A stretch of 44,058 nt of DNA from Armatimonadota bacterium. Its GTDB lineage: Bacteria > Armatimonadota > HRBIN16. The position numbers and the translations under genes are program-made. The notes beneath the pieces were generated by a model, which saw only the letters and a program-made list of their open reading frames with translations, searched no databases and was not told the DNA's origin. This document shows, piece by piece, positions 36,264 through 44,058 of the stretch (position 1 is the stretch's first letter; every line of letters begins with the position of its first letter). The stretch covers positions 1-44,058 of the forward strand of contig BPGU01000006.1 of NCBI GenBank assembly GCA_026003195.1. Direction: 5' to 3'.

Positions 36264-36854
36264 TCACGGTTGCCCCGTGCCAAGGAACTGAGCATACCAT
36301 TCCGCAAGGCGCTCAGCGAGATTTTCCCCGCTCCTGGCACCCGGAAAGTCATGCAGCTGCATCGGGGCCTGGGTGGCTTCAGCCACACGGGTCCACACGG
36401 GACGGCCTATCATATTATTCGTCCCAATCTCCGTCAGCGCATCTGAATACGGCGCGTCAGACGTAAACCTAAGCTCGAATATGGCCGAATCGCCAGACTG
36501 AGCAAACTTTGCGGTGTCATGGAACAGACCTGTTTGCCTGTTGATTACATAAGGCTGTGAGCGAAGCTGTAGCCCCAACTCTATCATAGCGGTCCGCTCA
36601 GAACCTTCTATGTAGAACGGAGGATACTCTGCACGTCTGTAAGGGTTCAGCGCATAGTCAAGCTCTTCCTGGCTCATAATCCGGGTTCCCGCCAGGTCAG
36701 AGAACATCTCCATGACGAACCTCCCGACTCGCTCCCCGGACTTGCGCATAAACTCCTCGTGTGCCCGCTGTGCGTCGTCGCACGCCAGTACGCCGGTAGT
36801 CTCCACCTCGATGCGCATGAACCTGTTGATGTGAGTCCTGTTCTTGCGAAGCAC
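36264..36854 (-). CDS. Tail completion protein, unknown
   Basis: A 196-residue protein starting ATG 36854 (MLRKNRTHINRFMRIEVETT). It has a helical region (DDAQRAHEEFMRKSGERVGR) and a C-terminal helical segment. Its place between the tail terminator-like gene and the main tail protein gene suggests a neck or tail-completion role. Confidence 0.45.
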   Translation of the reverse strand: MLRKNRTHINRFMRIEVETTGVLACDDAQRAHEEFMRKSGERVGRFVMEMFSDLAGTRIMSQEELDYALNPYRRAEYPPFYIEGSERTAMIELGLQLRSQPYVINRQTGLFHDTAKFAQSGDSAIFELRFTSDAPYSDALTEIGTNNMIGRPVWTRVAEATQAPMQLHDFPGARSGENLAERLAEWYAQFLGTGQP

Positions 36855-37310
36855 TTACCGCTCCTGAACGCTGTAGCGGATGCCGAGCCTTCCTACGGCT
36901 ACACGCATCCCAGCATCCCTGTAGACACGAGCAACGTCTGAGGAGAACCAGTCGAACTCGACTATCTCTATCCCCGGTCTAAGAAGCAGGCCGTCAAGCC
37001 TGTTCCCGTTTAGTTCTTCGGCAAGGTGAGAAAGCATTTGGCGCATGTGCGCAACGTGATTTTCCCCAGGCGTAATCAGGTCAAGAAGGTAGATGCTCGT
37101 GCGGAACTGAGACAGATAGCTTCCTACAGGGTCGTTTGACGGCTGCACGCTTACAGCCGTATCGAGTATGACGTAAGGGAAAAGGGACGGGTCCGATGCC
37201 TCCGTAGCGTCAAACCCTGTTTCGAAGACTCGAAAGTCGTCCCAGAACATGGCCAGGGCCGACATAACAGAGTCTGTAAGAGCTTCTGCTACAGGGTTGT
37301 AGTTGAACAT
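36855..37310 (-). CDS. Tail terminator-like protein
   Basis: A 151-residue protein with the alternating helix-strand pattern of tail terminators (ALTDSVMSALAMFWDD, then LFPYVILDTAVSV and FRTSIYLLDLITPGEN). It is encoded between the head-tail stopper and tail genes, as expected for the ring that ends tail growth. Confidence 0.55.
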   Translation of the reverse strand: MFNYNPVAEALTDSVMSALAMFWDDFRVFETGFDATEASDPSLFPYVILDTAVSVQPSNDPVGSYLSQFRTSIYLLDLITPGENHVAHMRQMLSHLAEELNGNRLDGLLLRPGIEIVEFDWFSSDVARVYRDAGMRVAVGRLGIRYSVQER

Positions 37311-37660
37311 CAGACACCCTTCTCCTGTTCACATCCTACCTCTACGTGAGGCAGTGCGTACGCGTACGAGTCTACAGACCTTGCTGTGAACCACACGCCC
37401 TGGAACTGCCCTGACGTCACCTTTATACTATCCCCCGGCTTCACCTTCGTCCCGAACGGCAGGTATATGACCGCCTGAAGCCCGTCTGCGACAACACCTG
37501 TTATCTTTACAGCCTCTTCCTTGTCTAGAGGCTCTACAAGACAGCTCGACACCACATACTCCGCACGGTTGTCGTTTACACGCCGCTTCCCCGCAACCTC
37601 TGCGGTCACAACAGGCTTCCTTGCATATATCTCGCATGTCTCCGGAAACGTGTGAAGCAT
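37310..37660 (-). CDS. Head-tail stopper-like protein
   Basis: A 116-residue beta-barrel-like protein (GTKVKPGDSIKVTSGQFQGV) in the position of head closure proteins that seal the portal channel. It abuts the adaptor gene and overlaps the next gene by one base. Confidence 0.55.
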   Translation of the reverse strand: MLHTFPETCEIYARKPVVTAEVAGKRRVNDNRAEYVVSSCLVEPLDKEEAVKITGVVADGLQAVIYLPFGTKVKPGDSIKVTSGQFQGVWFTARSVDSYAYALPHVEVGCEQEKGV

Positions 37661-38074
37661 CTACCTGTCCCACCCGGCCACGTCACCCTCACGCAGAAGC
37701 CTGCCCGCAAGGTCGGAGATATCAGGTGTGAACGGAACAATGCCTCCCGGCACCGACGTAGTAGGCCTGACCTTCTTCAGGTAAGGGGTGAGAAGCCGCA
37801 TCCCGCTGTCTCTGTAAGCGTTCTGCGTGTCTCCGGAATACTGAATCTCCATCCGCCCCGCACGGACGGTTTTGATTGCCCCTCCCTCTTGCCGCACCTC
37901 GTTCGCGATGAGATACGCAACCCCTAGCTTGACTACGGCCAAATCGTAGTAAGCGGGGTCTATCAGGTCCATCGCCGCCTGCGTGAACGCGTTGATAAGC
38001 GCCTGTATGCGCTCATCCTGCGTGTTGTCCTTTAGCCCTATCAGATTCTTGATTTCGTCTACCGTGATTTCCAT
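37661..38074 (-). CDS. Head-tail adaptor-like protein
   Basis: A 137-residue helical protein (VDEIKNLIGLKDNTQDERIQ, VKLGVAYLIANEVRQEGGA) with the layout of gp6/gp36-type adaptors that bind the portal ring. It precedes the stopper gene in the standard order. Confidence 0.6.
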   Translation of the reverse strand: MEITVDEIKNLIGLKDNTQDERIQALINAFTQAAMDLIDPAYYDLAVVKLGVAYLIANEVRQEGGAIKTVRAGRMEIQYSGDTQNAYRDSGMRLLTPYLKKVRPTTSVPGGIVPFTPDISDLAGRLLREGDVAGWDR

Positions 38075-38075
38075 C

Positions 38076-39506
38076 TTAGAGCGGGACCGTCTTCACAACC
38101 ACGAGACCGCTAACAGGCGTGCGCTCGAACCCGTCATCCTTAGTAACCCGCACGCTGTACTCCCACGTCTTTCCGCGAAGCTGTCTTGTAAGCGATGCGG
38201 GGATGTTCGCTGTAACAGTCGTTTCGGATGCAGAGCACGAAACGGTAAAACGTTGTGAGCCAGACTGCAGTATAAGCGTGATTGTCGCGTTCGTAAGGTC
38301 AGGCCAACCTGAACGGGACCATGACAGGGAGTAAGAGTCCCCTGCAACAAGGTTGATTGTAGTTCCGCTTCCGAACGGACTTATAACGGTTATCTGACCC
38401 GCTGTCACCGACTGAACGCGTGTGAATATGTCGTTTAGACGTTCCCTGTCGTCCGTCGTGAACCCGCCAGTGCCGACCGGGGAATTCTGCAGCGCCGCAG
38501 CCGTGAACACCCCGTTCACCACCATACCGTCCCACTCCGTGGCCATCGCGTCTGCGTTCGCCAGCTGCGCCGCCTGCTGCGGTGTCAGGCCGCCAGTCGG
38601 GGCGGTCTCCAACGCGTTCTGTTTGTAGCGCCGGTATTCCGGTGTCCCTGTGGTCTCGGTCATGCCGACGATTTTTTGCACCTCGGCGTTGACGTTGGAG
38701 ACGTCCGTGGACGAGGCGATTCCGCTGGTGCCTATTCCCGTCAGCGTCCGGGTGGCCGCGCTCCAGATATCGCTGATGAGCGTCCCGAAACTAGTCAGCG
38801 TCCTGCTGCCGGACGACCAGACGGCAGTAGCGGCATCAGCCGCCAGCGTCCCGAACGACGTCAGCGTCCTCGTCGTCGCAGACCAGACTGCGCTGGCGGT
38901 ATCGCTGGCCAGAGACCCGAAACTGGTGAGCGTCCGGGTGGTAGCGCTCCAGACCGCATTTGCGACGTCCGTCAGCGCGCTGGACGACAGGCCGTATCCC
39001 GATTTGTCGCTGTTCGTCCCGACCGTTACCTGACCGGAGTTCAGCAGTATCTGGTTCGCCCCGGAGCCGCTCTGCAGTTTCACGGCGTTGTTTGCGTCCA
39101 CCGTCGGCAGGCCGCCGCTGGAACCGGCGGCCGCATTCGGCAGGGCGGACAGACCGAGCCGCGTGGCATCCCTGAGGTTGGCGTTGATGAGCCCGATGCG
39201 AAGACAGCGGGGGATGCAGCCTCCGGCAGAGAGAAACAGGGTAACCGCGTTAGTGCCTGATGCTATGGCTGCGTCTGGAACAGTCAGGCGGTACAGGCCC
39301 GGAGCGTACGTGGAACTCAACTCCTGCCACGTGCTGGACGATAACTGATACCACCCCGACGGGGCTGTACCGCCTGCACGCACATACGAAAACTGCACGT
39401 CGGCGGCGTCAATGCCCGTTTTAGGCAGCCCAGCCGAGCTATCCCGCATCAGGACGTCTATGGTCCATCCGGTCGTTCCTGCGACTACAGTCTCGTCGAA
39501 TGCCAT
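38076..39506 (-). CDS. Head-proximal fibre protein with WSATTRTLTSFG repeats
   Basis: A 476-residue protein starting at ATG 39506 (MAFDETVVAGTTGWTIDVLM); the frame extends further upstream only through a neighbouring gene. The N-terminal domain is Ig-like. Residues about 184-262 hold four imperfect repeats of AVWSATTRTLTSFGxLASD (DNA 38721..38957). The C terminus is a beta-rich domain (LVAGDSYSLSWSRSGWPDLT). It is probably a fibre or decoration on the head or neck, since it lies between capsid and connector genes. Confidence 0.6.
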   Translation of the reverse strand: MAFDETVVAGTTGWTIDVLMRDSSAGLPKTGIDAADVQFSYVRAGGTAPSGWYQLSSSTWQELSSTYAPGLYRLTVPDAAIASGTNAVTLFLSAGGCIPRCLRIGLINANLRDATRLGLSALPNAAAGSSGGLPTVDANNAVKLQSGSGANQILLNSGQVTVGTNSDKSGYGLSSSALTDVANAVWSATTRTLTSFGSLASDTASAVWSATTRTLTSFGTLAADAATAVWSSGSRTLTSFGTLISDIWSAATRTLTGIGTSGIASSTDVSNVNAEVQKIVGMTETTGTPEYRRYKQNALETAPTGGLTPQQAAQLANADAMATEWDGMVVNGVFTAAALQNSPVGTGGFTTDDRERLNDIFTRVQSVTAGQITVISPFGSGTTINLVAGDSYSLSWSRSGWPDLTNATITLILQSGSQRFTVSCSASETTVTANIPASLTRQLRGKTWEYSVRVTKDDGFERTPVSGLVVVKTVPL

Positions 39507-39507
39507 G

Positions 39508-40953
39508 TCAGTCGTCCTCGAGCACAAAAATCTTGGGAGGGTCCTCGAATGTTCTTTCCAGCCCCAGGTCAGGGTTGTACAGGTTGCCGAACGCTGTCTC
39601 CTTGTCACCACGGCAGAGCATCCCGCCGCCGGGCCCGTTGTTCAGGCGGAGGTCGCCGAGGGGCACGCTTTCAAACGGCGTTTGCGTCAGGTCTATCAGA
39701 GACTCCGTGAAGATCTGGCGCAGGCCCGGCGTGAAGCCCCATGTGGTCGAAATGTTGCCGTAGTTGCCGGATGTATTGGCATATCCGGCAAGGCGCGCGG
39801 CAAGCATCGAGTGCATGTTGCTATCTCCCGGCTCGAAGTAGAACCCGTACTGACTGCAGTTTGTCGCGATGCAGTTATAAGTAAAATGGCTTCTTGAATG
39901 GGCCCGGAAACCATGCCCCCCGCAACTGACAGCCACACAGTTTATAAAAGCACCGCCACGCGAGTTGTTGCCGTCAAATCCAATACCAGTACAGTTTCTG
40001 GCAACGCAGTTGATAAATGTGCCATTGCCATATAGTACAGACCTGAACCCTACCGCGCACCCTATCGCTGTGCAACAATATGCAAAGTGCGCCTCAATGC
40101 CGACGGTGGAGCAATTTACAGCGCTGCAACAAACCACGCGCCCGCCTCTGACCCCCGTAGAGCAATTGATGAACGTACACGCTACCGCGAAGCCGGAGCT
40201 GGTAGCGTAATACCCTAACGACAGGCCCTCAAACACACACTTGTACATCATGTGCTGGTTGGCAGGCTGCCCTCCAAGTCCGGTAACACCTGCATAACCA
40301 CCACCCGAAAACTTTATATTCCATATGCCGGAGAAAGTTTCGTAGGGACTTGTTGTATGCAGCAGGGTAATTGACGCCGCCCCGGCCTGAAAAACAGGCG
40401 GCGTGCCCATATCAAGCCGTGACTGCGAATATCCTCGAATGTGCAAACTCAGCCAGTTCCAGTCTCTGGACACCGTGCTCGTGAATATATACGTCCCGGA
40501 CTTCACCCAGACGAAATTGGCGGAGGTTGCATTCAGTATGGCCTCCGACGGATGCGCCACAGCGCCGCCGAGGCGCGCCACCGCCTCAGAGCCGCTGGTG
40601 CTGGTCCAGCAGTTGGCGTCCAGTGTGGCAACGCCGCTACTCACACTGGTTATCTCGTAGCGCCCCGGCGTTACATTGACGCCCCCGGTAATCTTGATGA
40701 CGTGCCCCACGTCGGCCTGCACAAACGCCCGCCCGCCGTCGCAGCGGACCTGATTCAGGGCAGTGCCGTTCGGTGTGAGCTTCGGCTCGTTGCCCGGCTG
40801 CCCGTCGTAAATAACAACCATGTAAGACGGGCCGTACGTATAGTTGTCGTCCCATGTCTTGGTCGCACCGGACCGCGTCGGGTTGAAGCAGCCACCGTTA
40901 TCGTTGTGGCCGTCGGTCCGGACTTCCCAGTGGGCATACCACGGGACTGCCAT
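39508..40953 (-). CDS. Parallel beta-helix appendage protein
   Basis: A 481-residue protein. Its central part repeats units such as FINCVARNCTGIGF and YNCIATNCSQYGF with stacked Cys and Asn, the mark of a right-handed parallel beta-helix like those in pectate lyases and phage tailspikes. It may be a spike that binds or degrades a surface polysaccharide. No catalytic residues can be assigned. It is followed directly by the fibre gene. Confidence 0.65.
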   Translation of the reverse strand: MAVPWYAHWEVRTDGHNDNGGCFNPTRSGATKTWDDNYTYGPSYMVVIYDGQPGNEPKLTPNGTALNQVRCDGGRAFVQADVGHVIKITGGVNVTPGRYEITSVSSGVATLDANCWTSTSGSEAVARLGGAVAHPSEAILNATSANFVWVKSGTYIFTSTVSRDWNWLSLHIRGYSQSRLDMGTPPVFQAGAASITLLHTTSPYETFSGIWNIKFSGGGYAGVTGLGGQPANQHMMYKCVFEGLSLGYYATSSGFAVACTFINCSTGVRGGRVVCCSAVNCSTVGIEAHFAYCCTAIGCAVGFRSVLYGNGTFINCVARNCTGIGFDGNNSRGGAFINCVAVSCGGHGFRAHSRSHFTYNCIATNCSQYGFYFEPGDSNMHSMLAARLAGYANTSGNYGNISTTWGFTPGLRQIFTESLIDLTQTPFESVPLGDLRLNNGPGGGMLCRGDKETAFGNLYNPDLGLERTFEDPPKIFVLEDD

Positions 40954-41280
40954 TTACACCCTCGACTGCCCGTTCACGGCCGCCCGCAGCACCGTGTTCA
41001 ATTTGGCGTTGCTGTTAGCCTGATAGTCCGCCACCAGTTCGTCGGCCCGCGTGATTAGCGCGAGGACGTCGTTCCCGGTCATCCTCGGGCGCCCGTCGGT
41101 GGCGGACCCGTCCTCGACGAGTTCGCTGCTATTCTGGTAAAACAGCGTCCCCAGGTCCGGGTGAGCATAGTAGAACTCGCGGACGGCCTGCGCCGTCCGG
41201 TATGCGGACAGCAGCATGTCCACCAGGGTTCGCACCTGCTCGTTGCAGAACCTCACGGCCTGCGGATTGTCAATCGCCAT
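40954..41280 (-). CDS. Unknown structural-region protein
   Basis: A 108-residue helical protein (NEQVRTLVDMLLSAYRTAQA; LITRADELVADYQANSNAKL) starting at ATG 41280. Similar short proteins are common in appendage cassettes, possibly chaperones or adaptors. No family name can be given. Confidence 0.5.
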   Translation of the reverse strand: MAIDNPQAVRFCNEQVRTLVDMLLSAYRTAQAVREFYYAHPDLGTLFYQNSSELVEDGSATDGRPRMTGNDVLALITRADELVADYQANSNAKLNTVLRAAVNGQSRV

Positions 41281-41401
41281 CGTCCGTCTCCTCTGTTATC
41301 CAACCGTTCTCAACGAGAACCCGCTCCAGCGCTGGCCACTCCTCGTCAGCGCTGTCATCAGCGGCCCACTGCTCCAGCAACTCGATGAGCGGATCTGTCA
41401 C
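41270..41401 (-). CDS. Small acidic protein (43 aa)
   Basis: GTG 41401 overlaps the upstream stop (GTGA), and the end overlaps the next start. The product (MTDPLIELLEQWAADDSADE, ...) is acidic and helical. The tight overlaps with both neighbours support it as a real coupled gene. Confidence 0.5.
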   Translation of the reverse strand: MTDPLIELLEQWAADDSADEEWPALERVLVENGWITEETDDGD

Positions 41402-41826
41402 CTCGTCAGTATCATCCTGAACCTGAACTCGTGCTGCTGCCCGTCGTTCGGGCAGTTGACCCATGCGGCCACACGCTCCCCGCGCAGCTCCAGACCTCCC
41501 TCGCCTGCGCCGGAGTCCATCGCCACAGAGAACGCCCTCGGCAGCGTGTAGACCCATTCCCGTTTCCAGACCGTCTGCCCGACGGTTATCGTCAGCGGCT
41601 CGGACGCCGCCTCTCCTACCTGCCGCCCGGTCTCGTCGTAGTAGGTCGCCGTGGCCTGCAGGACAAACTCCGTCCCCGCCACCGTGGCCGGGTTCGTCGC
41701 CCGCAGCGTGATCTCGTAACCCTGCCCCGGCACCAGCCGCCATGACGCTCCGTCCGGAGCGCTGGTAGTGGCCAGCGCAATGACAGCTAAAATAGCCGTC
41801 ATTGCCTGAACCGCATCCAGACCCAC
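41398..41826 (-). CDS. Appendage-region protein with hydrophobic N terminus
   Basis: A 142-residue protein. The N terminus (AMTAILAVIALATTSAPDG) is signal-like. The remainder is beta-rich and Ig-like (YEITLRATNPATVAGTEFVL). It overlaps the beta-propeller gene by 28 bp. It may be a membrane-inserted or virion surface protein. Confidence 0.5.
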   Translation of the reverse strand: MGLDAVQAMTAILAVIALATTSAPDGASWRLVPGQGYEITLRATNPATVAGTEFVLQATATYYDETGRQVGEAASEPLTITVGQTVWKREWVYTLPRAFSVAMDSGAGEGGLELRGERVAAWVNCPNDGQQHEFRFRMILTR

Positions 41827-43178
41827 GCCGGACTCGTCGGATAAAGAGCGCCCTGATCGATTATGATGTGTTCGCCGTGAAGCCTCCGGGTTTCATGGCA
41901 CCCGCCTATGAAAGCCGGTGTGAACGTGCCAAGCGGCGCTCGGAATACCGTCCGCCATGACTTGCCCCAATCCAGCGATGCCATTACCGAACCGATTCTT
42001 GTCGTGGAGCCATCTTGCCTGAAGGTCGCCCATACTTCCCCATCATCGCACGCCCATATGTCCCACACCATGGCGGCATGCCATTCTGGCAAGCGCAGGA
42101 CTATCTCGTGTGTGCCGTTCGCCCGGAACCGCGTGATGTGCCCACTCCGCACATCATCGTTCCCCGCCAGGAAGCTACCGTCGGGCAGCCAAGTTATACC
42201 GATACTCGCTCCGCTCGCCTGCCCGGTATTATGGTATATGCCATCCGCCACCTGCTGCCATTGCTGTAAATCGGGCGAAACTAAGTAATTTCGTCGAATA
42301 TGGTCGCCGATGCTGATAAAATAGCATTGCGATTCCGGATTCCAGCATATGGCGTGCACATGCTTTGTGTATATGCCGCCACCCGGTGGCGCAATCATTG
42401 ATTGCCGTGTGTGCCAATAATCGTTTGTGTAATAGATGCGGTTGTTGCAGTTACTCTCGTTGAATGCAGTCTCGCCGCCGCCCGGAATCCAGTTTCCATC
42501 CGCGCCCACAATCCAGAACGGCCCACGCGGTTCAAAAGCCCACGGGTAAATATCTACGCGATTAGATGATGGGTCGGGATTGAACATCGGGTCGGCCATT
42601 ACCGCTATCGTCGGACCATCATAGTCGGGTTGGACAGGAGTGTAAAAGAGTTTATCCCTCTGCGATGGCCAGCCGGCCCAGGTGGTGCCGAATAACTTGT
42701 TGTCGTAGTAGTAAATCCGGTTGTGGATGGTGGAGTAGATGTACATTCGGACCCAGTTCTGCCCACCATCTTCCGATCGGCGCAAGTACCACTGGGTACC
42801 ATCGTTTGCACCTTTGGTCGTTGCGTACAGCCGGCCTTGCGGATCTTGCGCGACGGCATAGCCCAAAAATGTATTATCGCTCCCATTGCGGATTCTGCGC
42901 GGTAGGTGTAGCGGCACATCCCAGGTCCGGCCGGCCCGGTTTACCGCGCGGACGGTATACAGCCCCCCCTCCTGCAGTCCGGATAATCGCACCAGCCCTG
43001 CGGTTTGCCAATCGGACTTCTGAACGTAGGAACCTTCGGGCTGGCTCCGCTCTTTTGTGAAGATTCGGAGCGGGCCCCAGCCCCGCGATGCCCACAGTAT
43101 CTCAGCTGTGGTCAGCCCGGTGCCGTAGGCCTCCAGCATCGGCCTGGACCTGTCCACAGGGCTGCGGTTCAGGCTCAT
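41799..43178 (-). CDS. Beta-propeller (sialidase-like) appendage protein
   Basis: A 459-residue protein with Asp-box-like motifs (RSEDGGQNWVR and SLDWGKSWRTV) and many Trp/Tyr-rich strands, indicating a sialidase-type propeller after an Ig-like N-terminal domain. It is probably a receptor-binding or glycan-binding appendage on the head. Base composition is more A/T-rich than the adjoining fibre genes, consistent with modular exchange. Confidence 0.6.
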   Translation of the reverse strand: MSLNRSPVDRSRPMLEAYGTGLTTAEILWASRGWGPLRIFTKERSQPEGSYVQKSDWQTAGLVRLSGLQEGGLYTVRAVNRAGRTWDVPLHLPRRIRNGSDNTFLGYAVAQDPQGRLYATTKGANDGTQWYLRRSEDGGQNWVRMYIYSTIHNRIYYYDNKLFGTTWAGWPSQRDKLFYTPVQPDYDGPTIAVMADPMFNPDPSSNRVDIYPWAFEPRGPFWIVGADGNWIPGGGETAFNESNCNNRIYYTNDYWHTRQSMIAPPGGGIYTKHVHAICWNPESQCYFISIGDHIRRNYLVSPDLQQWQQVADGIYHNTGQASGASIGITWLPDGSFLAGNDDVRSGHITRFRANGTHEIVLRLPEWHAAMVWDIWACDDGEVWATFRQDGSTTRIGSVMASLDWGKSWRTVFRAPLGTFTPAFIGGCHETRRLHGEHIIIDQGALYPTSPAWVWMRFRQ

Positions 43179-43181
43179 CTC

Positions 43182-43580
43182 TCACCTCCAGACGACAGCA
43201 AACGACAGGCCCGTGCTGCTCGGCGTCACACGGATGTCGGTGCTGTGATCGAATCCCAGCTCATAGATGACCGTCGTGGACGTCTGAGGGACGTTGATGG
43301 TGGCCAGCGTGGTGGACTCCCCGCTATTGATCGTGATGCTGGCCGCAGCAGAGGCGCTGCCGACGACGATGCGCAGCAGTTTGCCCGGAGAGGATTTGAT
43401 AATCTGCTGCGACGTCGTGTTCGTGACCCACGTGACCTGCCCCGTGGCTGCCGTGCGGATAATGTCCGCGTCCAAATCCTCCCCCGCCAGGCCAGTACCG
43501 AGCGTCGTGGACAGGTTGCCGGAAGAGTCTGACCTGATATCGCGGACTAGGCCGTTGGGGTCAATCGCCTTGACTGTCAC
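43182..43580 (-). CDS. Small beta-rich structural protein
   Basis: A 132-residue Ser/Thr-rich beta protein (ASAAASITINSGESTTLATI; VIYELGFDHSTDIRVTPS) like small decoration or connector proteins. It follows the gene at 43561 and starts the appendage cassette. Confidence 0.5.
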   Translation of the reverse strand: MTVKAIDPNGLVRDIRSDSSGNLSTTLGTGLAGEDLDADIIRTAATGQVTWVTNTTSQQIIKSSPGKLLRIVVGSASAAASITINSGESTTLATINVPQTSTTVIYELGFDHSTDIRVTPSSTGLSFAVVWR

Positions 43581-43791
43581 CGGACTCCTCCTTCTTCTGC
43601 CGCTTCTTAGGAGCCTCCTCAGACACCTCTTCTATGCGAACGTAATCCCGGAGATGCGGAGGCACAACCGCAAGGGCGTCTTCGTAACTACCCTCAAGTT
43701 CGGCGTATTCCCCTGTCAGAACTATCCACCCGTTAGACAGCTGTACGCCGATATGCCCCTCACGCTCAAGGGCATAAATCCTGTGCTTCAT
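43561..43791 (-). CDS. Small unknown protein downstream of the capsid gene
   Basis: A 76-residue protein starting at ATG 43791 with GGAGGACAGGC upstream. The N-terminal two thirds are compact (MKHRIYALEREGHIGVQLSN), the C terminus highly charged (KKRQKKEESG). In many phages a small charged gene follows the capsid gene. Function unknown. Confidence 0.55.
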   Translation of the reverse strand: MKHRIYALEREGHIGVQLSNGWIVLTGEYAELEGSYEDALAVVPPHLRDYVRIEEVSEEAPKKRQKKEESGDSQGD

Positions 43792-43816
43792 GCCTGTCCT
43801 CCAGAAAGGGTTGTGC

Positions 43817-43843
43817 AAGGGGGAGGGTACTCCCCTCCCCCTT
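43817..43843 (-). terminator. Hairpin after the capsid gene
   Basis: AAGGGGGAGGG and CCCTCCCCCTT (43817..43827 and 43833..43843) form an 11-bp stem just after the capsid stop. The T run is poor, so it may only attenuate and thus favour capsid protein synthesis. Confidence 0.6.
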
Positions 43844-43853
43844 TACAGGGCTA

Positions 43854-44058
43854 TTAGCTGGTACCGGAGCTGTAATAAGCGGTGAACCACGGGCCATACC
43901 CGACGTTGTAACGCTCCCGGATACCGTACAGATACCGGTCACGCCAGAAGACGTCGGCAGACGACCCAGGCTCTTCCAGGGCAACGAACTCCAGCGGGTC
44001 AGACTGCTGCAGGATGAGCGGTCTGAGAGGATGATTCAGGCGGAGCAGATACCACGCG
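43854..44058 (-). CDS. Major capsid protein, C-terminal part
   Basis: From 44057 the frame reads AWYLLRLNHPLRPLILQQSD and ends GYGPWFTAYYSSGTS at TAA 43856..43854. The sequence WYLL...PLILQQ...W...YG is typical of the C terminus of gpT-like capsid proteins, so it completes the gene cut at position 1. The phase requires 3n+2 bases between 1 and 44058. Confidence 0.75.
   Translation of the reverse strand, partial: AWYLLRLNHPLRPLILQQSDPLEFVALEEPGSSADVFWRDRYLYGIRERYNVGYGPWFTAYYSSGTS

Noticed and set aside
39507-39611. N-terminal extension of the 38076 fibre protein
   Set aside because: The extra residues come from the neighbouring beta-helix gene in another frame; MAFDETV at 39506 is a good start.
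41402-41743. Upstream extension of the 43-aa acidic protein
   Set aside because: The extension is an out-of-frame reading of the 41398 gene with Gly/Arg/Ala-biased composition.

Overview
The window looks like an almost complete genome of a tailed double-stranded DNA bacteriophage. The major capsid gene is cut by the window: its N-terminal 236 codons lie at 708..1 (minus) and its C-terminal 68 codons at 44058..43854 (minus). This fits a circular or permuted genome opened inside that gene, with a few bases missing at the join. The host is bacterial: Shine-Dalgarno sites are strong, ATG, GTG and TTG starts are used, and several promoters are near the sigma-70 consensus. Relics of IS200/IS605-type TnpB and IscB elements recall thermophilic or environmental phyla, but I cannot name the host.

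Layout. The leftward late operon runs 4860 -> 1 and, across the join, 44058 -> 23169. Its order is large terminase, Mu-gp29-like portal, Mu-I-like protease/scaffold, decoration protein, gpT-like major capsid, a head-proximal appendage/fibre cassette (38.1-43.8 kb), head-tail connectors, tail proteins, a tail assembly chaperone with a -1 frameshift site, tape measure, hub and distal tail proteins, holin-like proteins, an M15-type endolysin and a phosphoesterase-like protein. The head is Mu-like, but I see no Mu transposase, integrase or tail sheath, so the particle is probably siphovirus-like. At 4859-5997 lie a divergent small terminase, a short sigma-70-like factor without region 4, and an opposing small HTH gene.

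The rightward early operon(s), about 6.1-22.9 kb, start with a region extremely dense in hairpins (6.07-8.9 kb) that holds small unknown genes and five copies of a 25-bp motif. Then come a coiled-coil gene behind a consensus promoter and a possible RNA switch, an HNH protein, small genes, a structured non-coding kilobase (11.24-12.25 kb), a DnaB helicase, an HTH protein, an archaeo-eukaryotic-type primase with a promoter inside its linker, several unknown genes, a DnaN-like sliding clamp, a damaged DNA methyltransferase and a RuvC-like resolvase. No DNA polymerase is seen, so host polymerase is presumably recruited.

Two guide-RNA transposon relics interrupt the early region: an in-frame-deleted tnpB (13.80-14.52 kb), and a composite of a probable orphan IscB omega RNA plus a truncated tnpB (19.45-20.15 kb) that alters the 3' end of a membrane-protein gene. 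Two dispersed regulatory-looking families stand out: ACTTCA-N6-TGAAGT palindromes, and a two-unit 21-bp-period element present three times at gene or operon ends. All functions are inferred from reading the sequence; no database search was possible.
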